A stretch of 64,000 nt of DNA from Thalassospira lucentensis. Its GTDB lineage: Bacteria; Pseudomonadota; Alphaproteobacteria; Rhodospirillales; Thalassospiraceae. Positions within the stretch are counted from its first letter, which is position 1, and each line of letters opens with the position of its first letter. Shown here piece by piece: positions 43,591 to 51,866 of the stretch. The DNA lies in assembly GCF_001613805.1 (NCBI RefSeq), contig NZ_LPVY01000021.1, forward strand, positions 124,001 through 188,000. Direction: 5' to 3'. The notes under the pieces are model-generated. The model searched no databases. It saw only the letters and a list, made by a program, of their open reading frames with translations, and was not told where the DNA came from. The position numbers and the translations under genes were made by a program.

Positions 43591-45420
43591 TCAGGCGGTT
43601 TCGCGCCTGCTGCGGTTTCCGGAATTGTTTTCAGAACGGCGTTCGCCATTCGGGCGTGCGCCCGGGCGACCACCGACTGGCTTGCCGGGGCGCGCACGGC
43701 CGGGGCGTGCGTTGCGGGCTGCCGGCTTGCCGGAATTGCCCGGTTTACCATTTGCACTCGCACCGTTGCCGGTCGTGCGGCGCTCGTCCGAGCTGCCAAG
43801 GAATGAAAGGTTCGATGCAATACGGTTGTCACCGCCGCCCGCGCCGTTGGAAGTCACCTTCTTGGGCGTACGAACCCGGTTATCGCCATTGGCGTTACGG
43901 GTATCACGGGCATCGCGGCTATCACGACCGTCACGGCGCGCACCATCACGCCCCTGCGGACGGGCCGCTGCACGATCAGTACGCTCGTTATTGCGATCAT
44001 TGCGTTCGTTGCGATCCGCACCACCTTTGATACCGCCCTTGTACCGGCCGGAATTTTCCGAACCATTGGCTGCATCACGCGTGGTTTCCTCGGTGCGACG
44101 ACGATCATTGTTCCGGTCATTGCGATCATTACGACCACGAGCCTCATTGCGCCCCTGACCATTACGACCACCAGCACCCGGACGACCACCACCATTGCGA
44201 CCACGTCCGCTACCGTTGCCATTGCTGGCGCGACGGTCCGGATTGGCATCACGTTCGGCTTTCGAAATCGCGTCCTGCTCGGCGGCTGCCTTGGCATCGC
44301 GACGATCAATGACCGGGATCGACTGACGGGTGGTTTTTTCGATATCACGCAAAAGACCGCGTTCTTCCTCATCACAGAAGGCAATCGCCGAACCGCTAGC
44401 ACCACCGCGGGCGGTACGACCGATACGGTGCACATAGCTTTCCGGGACGTTCGGAAGTTCGAAATTCACAACATGGGTCACACCATCGACATCAATGCCG
44501 CGTGCGGCAATGTCGGTTGCGACCAGAACGCCGATCTGACCATCTTTAAACGCATTCAGTGCACGCTCACGCTGATTCTGGCTTTTATTGCCATGAATCG
44601 CGGCAGCACTGATTTTGCAGCTTTCAAGATGACGCGCCACACGATCCGCCCCGCGCTTGGTGCGGGTGAAAACGAGGGTACGTTTGAAAAGCGGGTTATC
44701 AAGCAATTCCGCCAGAAGCTGACGCTTGCGGTTTTTCTCGATCATATAGACCGACTGCTCGACACGTTCCTGGGTCGTGGCAACCGGGGTCACCGAAACC
44801 TTGACCGGATCGGAAAGCATATCACCGGCAAGCTGACCGATCTGGGTCGGCATGGTGGCCGAGAAGAACAGGTTCTGACGATCACGCGGCAACATCTTGA
44901 TGATGCGCTTGATCGGCGGCAGGAAGCCAAGATCAAGCATGTGATCGGCTTCGTCGAGCACGACGACATCGACATTGTTCAGCTTGAGCTTGCCTGCATC
45001 AATGTGATCAAGCAAACGGCCCGGCGTTGCGACAAGAACGTCGACACCCGGCGTAATCGCCTTGATCTGCGGGCCATGTGCGACACCGCCAACAACAACG
45101 GCAACCGTGGTGTTCATGAAGCGGCCATAGGCACGGAAGCTGTCGCCAATCTGGGCAGCCAGTTCGCGCGTCGGCGCAAGCACAAGCACACGGCACGATT
45201 TCGCCGGAGTGCGGGTTTCGTTTTTGGAAAGACGGTCCAGAATCGGCAGTGCAAAAGCAGCAGTCTTGCCAGTGCCGGTCTGTGCTATCCCCAGAAGGTC
45301 TTTACCTTCGAGGAGAGATGGGATGGCCTGTGCCTGGATCGGCGTGGGCACATCATACCCTTCATGCTTGAGAGCGCGAAGGACGGGCTCGGCCAGGCCG
45401 AGATCCGAAAATTGGGTCAA
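43591..45420 (-). CDS. DEAD-box RNA helicase, RhlE-like
   Basis: A 609-residue ATP-dependent RNA helicase. Motifs: Q motif (about 22-30), AQTGTGKT (46-53), PTRELA (83-88), DEAD (156-159), SAT (187-189) and HRIGRTARGG (about 337). From about residue 385 the chain becomes a 220-residue low-complexity tail rich in Arg, Gly, Asn and Asp (RGG-like and NDRNDRN repeats), likely disordered and RNA-binding. The start is TTG at 45420, with AAGAG upstream and no ATG fitting the family N terminus FSDLGLAEPVLRALKHEGY. It lies upstream of a csp gene, suggesting a cold-shock unit. Confidence 0.92.
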   Translation of the reverse strand: MTQFSDLGLAEPVLRALKHEGYDVPTPIQAQAIPSLLEGKDLLGIAQTGTGKTAAFALPILDRLSKNETRTPAKSCRVLVLAPTRELAAQIGDSFRAYGRFMNTTVAVVVGGVAHGPQIKAITPGVDVLVATPGRLLDHIDAGKLKLNNVDVVVLDEADHMLDLGFLPPIKRIIKMLPRDRQNLFFSATMPTQIGQLAGDMLSDPVKVSVTPVATTQERVEQSVYMIEKNRKRQLLAELLDNPLFKRTLVFTRTKRGADRVARHLESCKISAAAIHGNKSQNQRERALNAFKDGQIGVLVATDIAARGIDVDGVTHVVNFELPNVPESYVHRIGRTARGGASGSAIAFCDEEERGLLRDIEKTTRQSIPVIDRRDAKAAAEQDAISKAERDANPDRRASNGNGSGRGRNGGGRPGAGGRNGQGRNEARGRNDRNDRNNDRRRTEETTRDAANGSENSGRYKGGIKGGADRNERNDRNNERTDRAAARPQGRDGARRDGRDSRDARDTRNANGDNRVRTPKKVTSNGAGGGDNRIASNLSFLGSSDERRTTGNGASANGKPGNSGKPAARNARPGRARPGKPVGGRPGARPNGERRSENNSGNRSRRETA

Positions 45421-45684
45421 ATAAAAGTATCTCTTGGTATTGCGGCAGCAAAGGGAAGGGAATCGGCCCTTGAATGTATTACGTCAGCTCTGCGCCTTGC
45501 ATATTCTTTCGGAAAAGCCCGCGTAGTAGGGCCCTTCAATGCGGTTTTCCGGTAGATCACTCAACAGGCGAGGCCAATAAAGTCCCCTCTACGCTTCTGG
45601 AGCGATCAGATAACAAGGGCACCATGCGCAGAGTTTTCATCACTTGTCAAATGGGTTGTTTCAAATGATCCATGCGTAAAAGGC
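45421..45684. other. Upstream region of the helicase gene without a coding gene
   Basis: No credible gene is visible. A TTGACA at 45645-45650 (minus strand) is a possible -35 element with a poor -10, which would give a long leader of about 200 bases, as is common for cold-shock helicases. Two similar segments, GCCCTTGAATG (45469) and GCCCTTCAATG (45531), occur in the leader. Confidence 0.3.
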
Positions 45685-45723
45685 AAACAAGCCCGGCAAT
45701 TAAGCGCGCCGGGCTTGTTTTTA
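45685..45723 (-). terminator. Terminator after the Pro-Cys repeat gene
   Basis: AAACAAGCCCGGC and GCCGGGCTTGTTT pair perfectly around a ten-base loop. On the minus strand TTTGCCTTTT follows. It closes the sulfur cluster. Confidence 0.75.
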
Positions 45724-45741
45724 TTTTTAATCGCTGCGGAC

Positions 45742-46233
45742 TTAATTGGCCGCACAAGGGCTCCCTGCCCCACAGGGGTTATATGCCCCGCAAGGATTTG
45801 CCGCTGCACACGGGTTGGTTGCAGCACACGGGTTCATATAGTCGCTGCGAGGATTTACCGGCGCACAAGGTGCGGGGGCGTATCCGGCGCCACAGGGCGA
45901 AGCCGCGCACGGGTTCGCTGCCCCGCATGGATTGTAGGCACCGCACGGGCTGGCAGCACACGGATTGGCCGAACAGGGACTTGCAGCACAGGGGTTGGCA
46001 CCGCACGGCGCTGCTGCGCAAGGGTTATATCCGGCGCAAGGATTGGCAGCGCAAGGGTTCGATCCGCAAGGGTTCCCCGCACATGGATAGCCTCCCACCG
46101 CCGGTTTATTTGCCGGGTTGCTGATTGCGGGTGGATTGGCGGGAGCATTGGTGTGATTGAAATGATCAAACGCTACCGCGCCGCTGGCCGCGAGGAAAAC
46201 CGCGCCAAACAGGATTGTATTTTTTTCGCTCAT
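45742..46233 (-). CDS. Exported Pro-Cys repeat protein, function unknown
   Basis: A 163-residue protein. Residues 1-22 hold a hydrophobic signal or anchor segment (TILFGAVFLAASGAVAF). After a short Asn/Pro linker the rest is a low-complexity array of about 19 PC dipeptides, mostly in five-residue units of the form NPCAA, NPCGA or SPCAA; every cysteine is preceded by proline. Other residues are almost only Ala, Gly, Asn, Ser and Tyr. Its ATG overlaps the TGA of the YeeE/YedE transporter gene (ATGA), and there is no separate Shine-Dalgarno, so translation is coupled. Possible roles are sulfur or metal binding in the periplasm, but this is inference. I do not recognise a characterised homologue. 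Confidence 0.8.
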   Translation of the reverse strand: MSEKNTILFGAVFLAASGAVAFDHFNHTNAPANPPAISNPANKPAVGGYPCAGNPCGSNPCAANPCAGYNPCAAAPCGANPCAASPCSANPCAASPCGAYNPCGAANPCAASPCGAGYAPAPCAPVNPRSDYMNPCAATNPCAAANPCGAYNPCGAGSPCAAN

Positions 46234-47438
46234 GACTTTTTAAATCCGTCCATGCCAAATACCGGGCGAAGCGCAATCCCGATCCAGCTACCGGCAAAGG
46301 CGGCAACAAACCAGAGCCAGCCATGCACGCTGCCCGATGCAATGCCGCTAAAGAACGCACCGATATTGCAGCCAAATGCCAGACGCGCCCCATAGCCCAT
46401 CAATATTCCACCAATCGCTGCCGCCAGAAGAGATGCAAACGGTACCTTGACCTTGGGCGCGAATTTGCCCGCAAGGCTTGCCGCCAATGCCGCCCCGATC
46501 ACGATCCCGAAATTCATCACCGACGTATTATCCGCCAGTACCGAGTTTGAAAGCGCCTTGGCCGGACCGGCCCAGTTCCAGAATTCCCAGGTTTCGACGG
46601 GAATGCCAATGCCTTGGGCGATCTTCGCACCCCAAAGACCAAACCCGAACGTGATAGACCACGGATGCCCCGCGCTCAAAAGCGTTGCGACGTTAAGCCC
46701 CGCCAGAAGCACACCGGTCCCGACCATCGGCCATGGACCATGCAGCAACCGGGCAAAGCCCGCACGCGGTGCGGTCGGTGCGGTTTCAATCGAACCATGG
46801 GCACGCTTTTCAACCCAGACCGTGATCAGCGCAATCAATGCCAGACCGGCAAAGGTCACGCCCAAACCGCCCCAGACACCGAACTCGGTACCAAGGCTCA
46901 TGGCCGGAAGGGATGGCAGTTCAAGCCACATTGGCAAATGCGCCGTACCAATCACCGCCCCGATGATAAAGAATGCAAGCGTCAGCAACATGCGCGCGCT
47001 GCCACCGCCAACCGTAAACAGCGTGCCCGATCCGCATCCACCGCCAAGCTGCATGCCAAGGCCAAACATGAATGCACCGACCAGCACCGAAACACCAACC
47101 GGCGCCACTGCCCCCACAATCGGGGTGCCAAGAGGTGCGCCAATGGCAAGCAACGGAATAAATGCCGCCGCCGCAACGCCGATCATCAAAAGCTGGGCCC
47201 GCATCGCACGGCCGCGCTTTTCAACCGAAAACCGCCGCCAGCCGCCGGTAAAACCGAATGACGCATGATAAAGGGCAATGCCCAGCAACCCGCCAAGGCC
47301 ATAAAGCACGGCCTGATGGATATCGACGGCCTGCGCAATCAGCACCGCGACAATCACAAACAGGATGGCCGTGACGGCTGCGGGCCCTTTGTCAAAACTA
47401 AAGCCCGAAGCACGGACATTAAGGGTCGTTTCAGACAT
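46230..47438 (-). CDS. YeeE/YedE family sulfur (thiosulfate-type) transporter
   Basis: A 402-residue polytopic membrane protein with about ten helices in two halves. Each half has a Cys-containing motif: GMQLGGGCGSGTLFTVGGGS near residue 130 and ARLAFGCNIGAFFSGIASGS near 365, the signature of YeeE/TsuA proteins that take up thiosulfate by relay between cysteines. An exported sulfurtransferase gene lies just upstream on the same strand, and a Pro-Cys repeat gene is coupled downstream by a four-base overlap, so sulfur transport is well supported; the exact substrate is inference. Confidence 0.88.
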   Translation of the reverse strand: MSETTLNVRASGFSFDKGPAAVTAILFVIVAVLIAQAVDIHQAVLYGLGGLLGIALYHASFGFTGGWRRFSVEKRGRAMRAQLLMIGVAAAAFIPLLAIGAPLGTPIVGAVAPVGVSVLVGAFMFGLGMQLGGGCGSGTLFTVGGGSARMLLTLAFFIIGAVIGTAHLPMWLELPSLPAMSLGTEFGVWGGLGVTFAGLALIALITVWVEKRAHGSIETAPTAPRAGFARLLHGPWPMVGTGVLLAGLNVATLLSAGHPWSITFGFGLWGAKIAQGIGIPVETWEFWNWAGPAKALSNSVLADNTSVMNFGIVIGAALAASLAGKFAPKVKVPFASLLAAAIGGILMGYGARLAFGCNIGAFFSGIASGSVHGWLWFVAAFAGSWIGIALRPVFGMDGFKKS

Positions 47439-47476
47439 GGTGGTGACGCTCTATCTGACAGAAAACCTGAAAACGA

Positions 47477-47502
47477 ACGGAACCGGGAGGCCCCGGTTCC
47501 GT
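47477..47502 (-). terminator. Hairpin between sulfurtransferase and transporter genes
   Basis: ACGGAACCGGG and CCCGGTTCCGT pair perfectly around four bases (AGGC on the plus strand). On the minus strand TCGTTTTC follows, so it may attenuate read-through from the sulfurtransferase gene into the transporter gene. Confidence 0.65.
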
Positions 47503-47545
47503 CAAAACATGATGTATTATAGGGGCGCTATGCCGTATTTCCGAA

Positions 47546-48469
47546 TTATTCCGGAATGACCACTTCGCGCGACGGATCAGCCGCCCATTCGGTCATTGAG
47601 CCGTCATACATGCGGGTGTTTTTGTTGCCCATCACTTCCGAAAGGCCAAACCACGCAACCGATGCCCAATGGCCGGTATTGCAATAGGTGATTTCTGCGC
47701 CGTCCTTGGCAACACCGGCATTTTCCACCAGCCCTTCGATCACATCGGATGCGACAAACGCACCCTGCTGATCATTATAAAACTCGGACTGCGAAATATT
47801 GACCGCCCCCGGAATAGCACCGGCACGGGCGACAACACCGCTCTTGCTTTCGCCCTTATATTGCGAAACCGGGCGTGCATCGACCAGCGCAACACCATTT
47901 TCACGCGCCTTGGCAACATCATCGGCCGTCGCCAGAAGCTCCGGGCGGAAATTGGCATTGAAGGCCACAGTCTGCGGTGCTACCGCCTCGTTTGAGACCG
48001 GCTTGCCCGCGGCTTCCCATGCACGCTGCCCGCCATCAAGGATGGTCACGGCATCATGACCCAGCACCTTGAAGGTCCAGTAGACACGCGTGGCCGAACC
48101 GAAATCCGAGCTGTTCTGACCGGCCGGGACGACAACAACCTGTTTGTCATTATCAATGCCAAGGCTCCCGATCCGGGCCGATATCACATCAACCGGCGGC
48201 AACTGGCCGACAACATCGCCAACCTTGGCGCGCCAGCCGAACTTGCCATAAGGCGCGAAAACCGCACCCGGGATATGCCCGGCATCATAGGGGCTGCCTT
48301 CTTTGGTCAACGAGCGGATATCGACAACCACCAATGACGGGTTTTCCAGATTATCGGAAAGCCATGCGGCATCGACCAGCGGCTTTTCCGTCAGGCGCTC
48401 GGCCTGTGCTGCCGCGCCGCCAAAGACAATCGCCACTGCCGCAACGGCAGAAAGAATAAGAGAACGCAT
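47546..48469 (-). CDS. Exported sulfurtransferase with two rhodanese domains
   Basis: A 307-residue periplasmic sulfurtransferase of the SseA/thiosulfate sulfurtransferase type. The signal peptide ends near AAAQA (residue 23). The N-terminal rhodanese domain (about 28-155) lacks the catalytic Cys, with VVVPAGQNSSDFG in its place. The C-terminal domain (about 170-305) has the active loop TYCNTGHWAS with Cys263. It likely moves sulfane sulfur from thiosulfate to an acceptor. The transporter and Pro-Cys protein genes follow on the same strand. Confidence 0.9.
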   Translation of the reverse strand: MRSLILSAVAAVAIVFGGAAAQAERLTEKPLVDAAWLSDNLENPSLVVVDIRSLTKEGSPYDAGHIPGAVFAPYGKFGWRAKVGDVVGQLPPVDVISARIGSLGIDNDKQVVVVPAGQNSSDFGSATRVYWTFKVLGHDAVTILDGGQRAWEAAGKPVSNEAVAPQTVAFNANFRPELLATADDVAKARENGVALVDARPVSQYKGESKSGVVARAGAIPGAVNISQSEFYNDQQGAFVASDVIEGLVENAGVAKDGAEITYCNTGHWASVAWFGLSEVMGNKNTRMYDGSMTEWAADPSREVVIPE

Positions 48470-48547
48470 GGGGCCTGTCTCCGATTTGGTGAATTAGAAA
48501 TCTGTGAAACTTATATAATCACCACGTATACAATGTCAATTAATCTA

Positions 48548-48572
48548 ATATAACAGTTATTTTTTGTTATAT
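48548..48572. promoter_or_regulatory. AT-rich inverted repeat upstream of the sulfur cluster
   Basis: ATATAACA at 48548-48555 and TGTTATAT at 48565-48572 face each other across nine bases. It lies 79 bases before the sulfurtransferase start, where an operator for the sulfur cluster would be expected. The regulator is unknown. Confidence 0.4.
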
Positions 48573-48614
48573 ATTGAAACACCGTTAATTGAGCAGCCCT
48601 TTTGCCTTTAAACG

Positions 48615-49337
48615 CTAAGGTCTCAGCCCGTTCAGATACCGCGCATATTCGCGCGCAAATGCATCGTGGGTTTCGCTGTTGCGCAATGCAGGCGGGCGGG
48701 TCAGAAAGCCATGCAAGGTGGCGATGATGAATTCCGCCACCGAGGACGGTTCGATGTCGGTGCGGATGGTTTTATTGAACTGCCCATGGCCCAGATGAAG
48801 CGCCAGCCCCCGCCGCCAATACCGGTAAACCCCATCAATCCGCTTGCGCAGATTTTCATCAAGTTCCGCCGCCCCCGACGCCAGCCGCGCCAGCGGACAG
48901 CCACCTTCAAGCAGTTTCGGGGCATCCTTGGTACCAAGGCTATCGACCTGCCCCATCATGACCGGCAGAATGTCTTCCTCGCCATCCAGCGGTTTTAGCC
49001 AGACATCATCAATATATTGCGGCAGGCATTCCTCGATCACGGCATAGGCGAGCTTTGCCTTGCCGGGAAAGTGATGATAAAGCGCGCCCTTGGTCGTGCC
49101 GGTACGGTCCAGAATCCGGTTGATCGATGCCCCGGCAAACCCTGCCATGCGGATTTCATAGAATGCGGCATCAAGGATCAGCTTGCGGGTTGCCTGCGGA
49201 TTGCGGGGCTGACGCGTTGTCAGCGCGTTTTGGCCATGTTCGGCAATGGCATTTTCAATCGCACCTTCATCGACCGGGTCATCCGGATGGGAAATCCGGG
49301 CCAGTGCGGACGTAATGCTAAAGGGCGGTTTGCTCAT
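48615..49337 (-). CDS. TetR-family transcriptional regulator
   Basis: A 240-residue regulator. About 45 leader residues precede the HTH (ATRKLILDAAFYEIRMAGFAGASINRILDRTGTTKGALYHHFPGKAKLAYAVIEE). The C-terminal domain has LEGGCPLARLASGAAELDENLRKRID, a TetR_C subgroup pattern. ATG at 49337 and ATG at 49358 are both possible and neither has a good Shine-Dalgarno. The unusually long N-terminal lead is odd. It lies upstream of the sulfur cluster on the same strand, with 145 bases between, but a link is not shown. Confidence 0.8.
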   Translation of the reverse strand: MSKPPFSITSALARISHPDDPVDEGAIENAIAEHGQNALTTRQPRNPQATRKLILDAAFYEIRMAGFAGASINRILDRTGTTKGALYHHFPGKAKLAYAVIEECLPQYIDDVWLKPLDGEEDILPVMMGQVDSLGTKDAPKLLEGGCPLARLASGAAELDENLRKRIDGVYRYWRRGLALHLGHGQFNKTIRTDIEPSSVAEFIIATLHGFLTRPPALRNSETHDAFAREYARYLNGLRP

Positions 49338-49641
49338 GATTTTTATATCTTGTGCCATGTTTGATAAGGCTGCCCAAGGTTCCCCTGTTTTTGCCCCAAC
49401 GTCAATACGAGAGCACATTGCACCCAACGTGACCCTGCACACAGGATGCCCGCGCGCCAGATGATCCAGCCCCTTGCAATTCCAAGCAAACCAGTCTCTA
49501 TTACGGGATTGCGGGGCCTTAATACGGTTCCCATATCCGGCCGGAAACGGCATGGAAACGCGTATCAAGACCAGGCCAAACGCCACCCTGACACGATTAT
49601 GGTGGCATGCGATGACAGGATCGCATTCGATCGGAAAGCAG
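49338..49641. other. Intergenic region between TetR and NAD kinase genes
   Basis: About 300 bases holding the divergent promoters. I see no convincing operator, RNA or small gene. An in-frame extension of the NAD kinase gene to 49474 exists but does not look like coding sequence of the family. Confidence 0.4.
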
Positions 49642-50409
49642 ATGCATATTCATTCCATCGCCTTTGTCGCTGCCGACACCAAAATTGCCCAGGACGCGAT
49701 GTATCGCCTGAAACATCGCTACGGCCATGTTTCGCCGGACACCGCCGATGTCATTGTAGCGCTTGGCGGCGATGGTTTCATGCTTGAAACCCTGCATCGT
49801 TATATGGGCCGCAAGGTGCCGATCTATGGCATGAACCGGGGCACGGTCGGATTTCTGATGAATGAATTCCGTGAAATGGACCTGCCCGAACGCATTGCCG
49901 AGGCCCAGACCGTCGAACTGCACCCGCTGCAGATGGAAGCCCACACCATGCAGGGCGAAAGCATGTGTGCGCTTGCGATCAACGAAGTATCGCTTCTGCG
50001 CGAAACGCGACAGGCTGCCAAACTTCGCATCAAGATCGACGGGGTTGAACGGCTGGCCGAACTGGTCTGCGACGGCGCACTGGTCTGCACACCAGCTGGA
50101 AGTACGGCCTATAACCTGTCCGCACACGGTCCGATCCTGCCGATGGGAAGCGGCCTTATGGCCCTGACCCCGATCAGTCCGTTCCGCCCGCGTCGCTGGC
50201 GCGGGGCACTTCTGCCGCACGGGGCCGAAGTTGTTTTTGATGTACAGGACCCGCAAAAACGTCCGGTTTCCGCCGTGGCCGACTATACCGAGGTTCGCGA
50301 TGTCTCGCGCGTGATCATCCGCGAAGACAGCAACATGAAAATCAAATTGCTGTTCGATCCCGAACACAATCTGGAAGAACGCATTCTTAAGGAACAGTTC
50401 GTCGAATGA
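49642..50409 (+). CDS. nadK: NAD kinase
   Basis: Phosphorylates NAD to NADP with ATP. The 255-residue protein matches the short alphaproteobacterial form. Conserved motifs: [14 protein letters not shown] (GGDG at 42-45), the NE pair in [10 protein letters not shown] (114-115) and [28 protein letters not shown] at 49642 with GGAAAG upstream begins [13 protein letters not shown], as expected for the family. The TGA overlaps the start of the next gene by four bases (ATGA). Confidence 0.95.
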   Translation: MHIHSIAFVAADTKIAQDAMYRLKHRYGHVSPDTADVIVALGGDGFMLETLHRYMGRKVPIYGMNRGTVGFLMNEFREMDLPERIAEAQTVELHPLQMEAHTMQGESMCALAINEVSLLRETRQAAKLRIKIDGVERLAELVCDGALVCTPAGSTAYNLSAHGPILPMGSGLMALTPISPFRPRRWRGALLPHGAEVVFDVQDPQKRPVSAVADYTEVRDVSRVIIREDSNMKIKLLFDPEHNLEERILKEQFVE

Positions 50410-51593
50410 GTGCCGCCAACACCACCGCCATGCCGTCTGCGGCAACCCTTGACTGGCTCGCCAAACTGATCAGCCATCCAAGTGTCAGCCTGACCCCGAA
50501 CCTTGCCCTGATCGAACAGGCGCAAGGCTATCTTGAGGACCTCGGCTATCTGTGCGCGGTCGTATTTGACGAAACCAAAAGCAAGGCGAACCTTTACGCC
50601 ACCATCGGCCCCGCGGTTGATGGCGGCGTGATCCTGTCAGGCCATAGCGACGTGGTTCCGGTCGAAGGCCAGAACTGGACATCCGATCCCTTCACCACCG
50701 ATATCCGCGGCGACAGGCTTTATGGCCGCGGCGCATGTGACATGAAGGGCTTTCTGGCCTGTCTGCTGGCCAAGGCGGAAACCTTCAAAAATGCCGATTT
50801 GCGCGTGCCGATCCATCTGGCTTTCACCTATGACGAGGAAGTCGGCTGCCTTGGTGTGCCCAGCCTGGTCGAAGCGATCAATGCCCTGCCCCACAAACCC
50901 GCCATGTGCATTGTGGGCGAGCCGACCAACATGCAGGTCATCACCCAGCATAAAGGCAAATATTCCGCCCGCGCGCATTTCACCGGCCGGTCGGGTCATT
51001 CGTCCCTTCCGGGCGAAGGGGTCAATGCAGTTGAATTTGCATCGGAATTTGTCGTCTTCCTGCGCCGCCTTGGCCAAAAATTCCGCAATGAAGGCCCGCA
51101 TGATGACGAGTTTGTTCCCAACCATACGACCTTCCATAGCGGCGTGATTCATGGCGGCACACAGCTCAACATCATCCCGCAGAATTGCTATGTCGATTTC
51201 GAATTCCGCAATCTGCCCAATCATGACCGTAACGAGCTTAAGGACCTGATTTTCGATTATCTCGACAATACCCTGATCCCGCAAATGCGCGAAACCTATG
51301 ACGATGTCGGGGTTGAAATCGAAGTCGTGTCCGACATGCCTGGCCTCGCCACCGGCGATGACGAGGAAGTCACCAGACTGGTCATGGAACTGACAGGTGC
51401 CAACACCACCGGCAAGGTCAGCTTTGGCACCGAAGCCGGCGTTTTCTCAGCAATGGGCGACATCCCCACCGTCGTCTGCGGTCCCGGCAGCATCGAACAG
51501 GCCCACAAACCCGACGAGTTCATCGAACTCGACCAGCTCGCGCGCTGCGAAAAGTTTCTGGATAAGCTTTTGGCGGTGCTGGTGCGGAAATAA
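50406..51593 (+). CDS. argE: Acetylornithine deacetylase (M20 family)
   Basis: A 395-residue zinc peptidase-fold deacylase, removing the acetyl group of N-acetylornithine in arginine synthesis. Metal ligands and catalytic residues lie in [15 protein letters not shown] (His80, Asp82), [10 protein letters not shown] (Asp112) and [10 protein letters not shown] (Glu144-Glu145), then [16 protein letters not shown] and the terminal [14 protein letters not shown]. It overlaps nadK by four bases and is translationally coupled, an unusual pairing. Specificity among M20 deacylases is not certain, though the length and motifs fit ArgE best. Confidence 0.88.
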   Translation: MSAANTTAMPSAATLDWLAKLISHPSVSLTPNLALIEQAQGYLEDLGYLCAVVFDETKSKANLYATIGPAVDGGVILSGHSDVVPVEGQNWTSDPFTTDIRGDRLYGRGACDMKGFLACLLAKAETFKNADLRVPIHLAFTYDEEVGCLGVPSLVEAINALPHKPAMCIVGEPTNMQVITQHKGKYSARAHFTGRSGHSSLPGEGVNAVEFASEFVVFLRRLGQKFRNEGPHDDEFVPNHTTFHSGVIHGGTQLNIIPQNCYVDFEFRNLPNHDRNELKDLIFDYLDNTLIPQMRETYDDVGVEIEVVSDMPGLATGDDEEVTRLVMELTGANTTGKVSFGTEAGVFSAMGDIPTVVCGPGSIEQAHKPDEFIELDQLARCEKFLDKLLAVLVRK

Positions 51594-51616
51594 CAAATCA
51601 TCCGCCAAACAGATGC

Positions 51617-51644
51617 AAAAGCCCCCACCTCGGGGGCTTTTTTA
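51617..51644 (+). terminator. Intrinsic terminator of nadK-argE
   Basis: AAAAGCCCCC and GGGGGCTTTT with a five-base loop, followed by more T. It lies 24 bases after the argE stop. Confidence 0.9.
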
Positions 51645-51729
51645 TTGGCAAATTTTCAAGCACTTGACCAAAGAATAATCCATACCGCGCGCAAGCGACT
51701 TGACGCCAACGCCGTCAGCAGACAAAACA

Positions 51730-51757
51730 AAGGGCCGGTGCAATGCACCAGCCCTTC
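51730..51757. repeat. Hairpin in the argE/RND intergenic region
   Basis: AAGGGC-C-GGTGC and GCACC-A-GCCCTT form an 11-pair stem with one mismatch. It stands between two terminators in a 273-base stretch with no gene that I can support; a small RNA cannot be excluded. Confidence 0.4.
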
Positions 51758-51825
51758 TTACGCACGCGCAACGGCGGGGTCGGGGGACTGCGCAGACAAG
51801 TCTGCAACCGTCGCGAGCGCGCCGA

Positions 51826-51857
51826 CAAAGCCGGTCTGTTAAATCAGACCGGCTTTG
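51826..51857. terminator. Terminator at the end of the RND operon
   Basis: CAAAGCCGGTCTG and CAGACCGGCTTTG pair perfectly around TTAAAT. On the plus strand CTTTTTG follows; on the minus strand it lies just after the pump gene stop at 51867. Confidence 0.75.
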
Positions 51858-51866
51858 CTTTTTGAT

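Noticed and set aside
45742..46233. The DNA repeats of the Pro-Cys gene as a CRISPR array
   Set aside because: Units are about 15 bases, imperfect and in frame, with no spacers or cas genes.
45855..46395. Other-frame reading of the Pro-Cys repeat gene as Arg/Thr-rich proteins
   Set aside because: Repeats give long open frames in all frames; only the minus-strand frame from 46233 has a signal segment, coupling to the upstream gene and a regular cysteine pattern.
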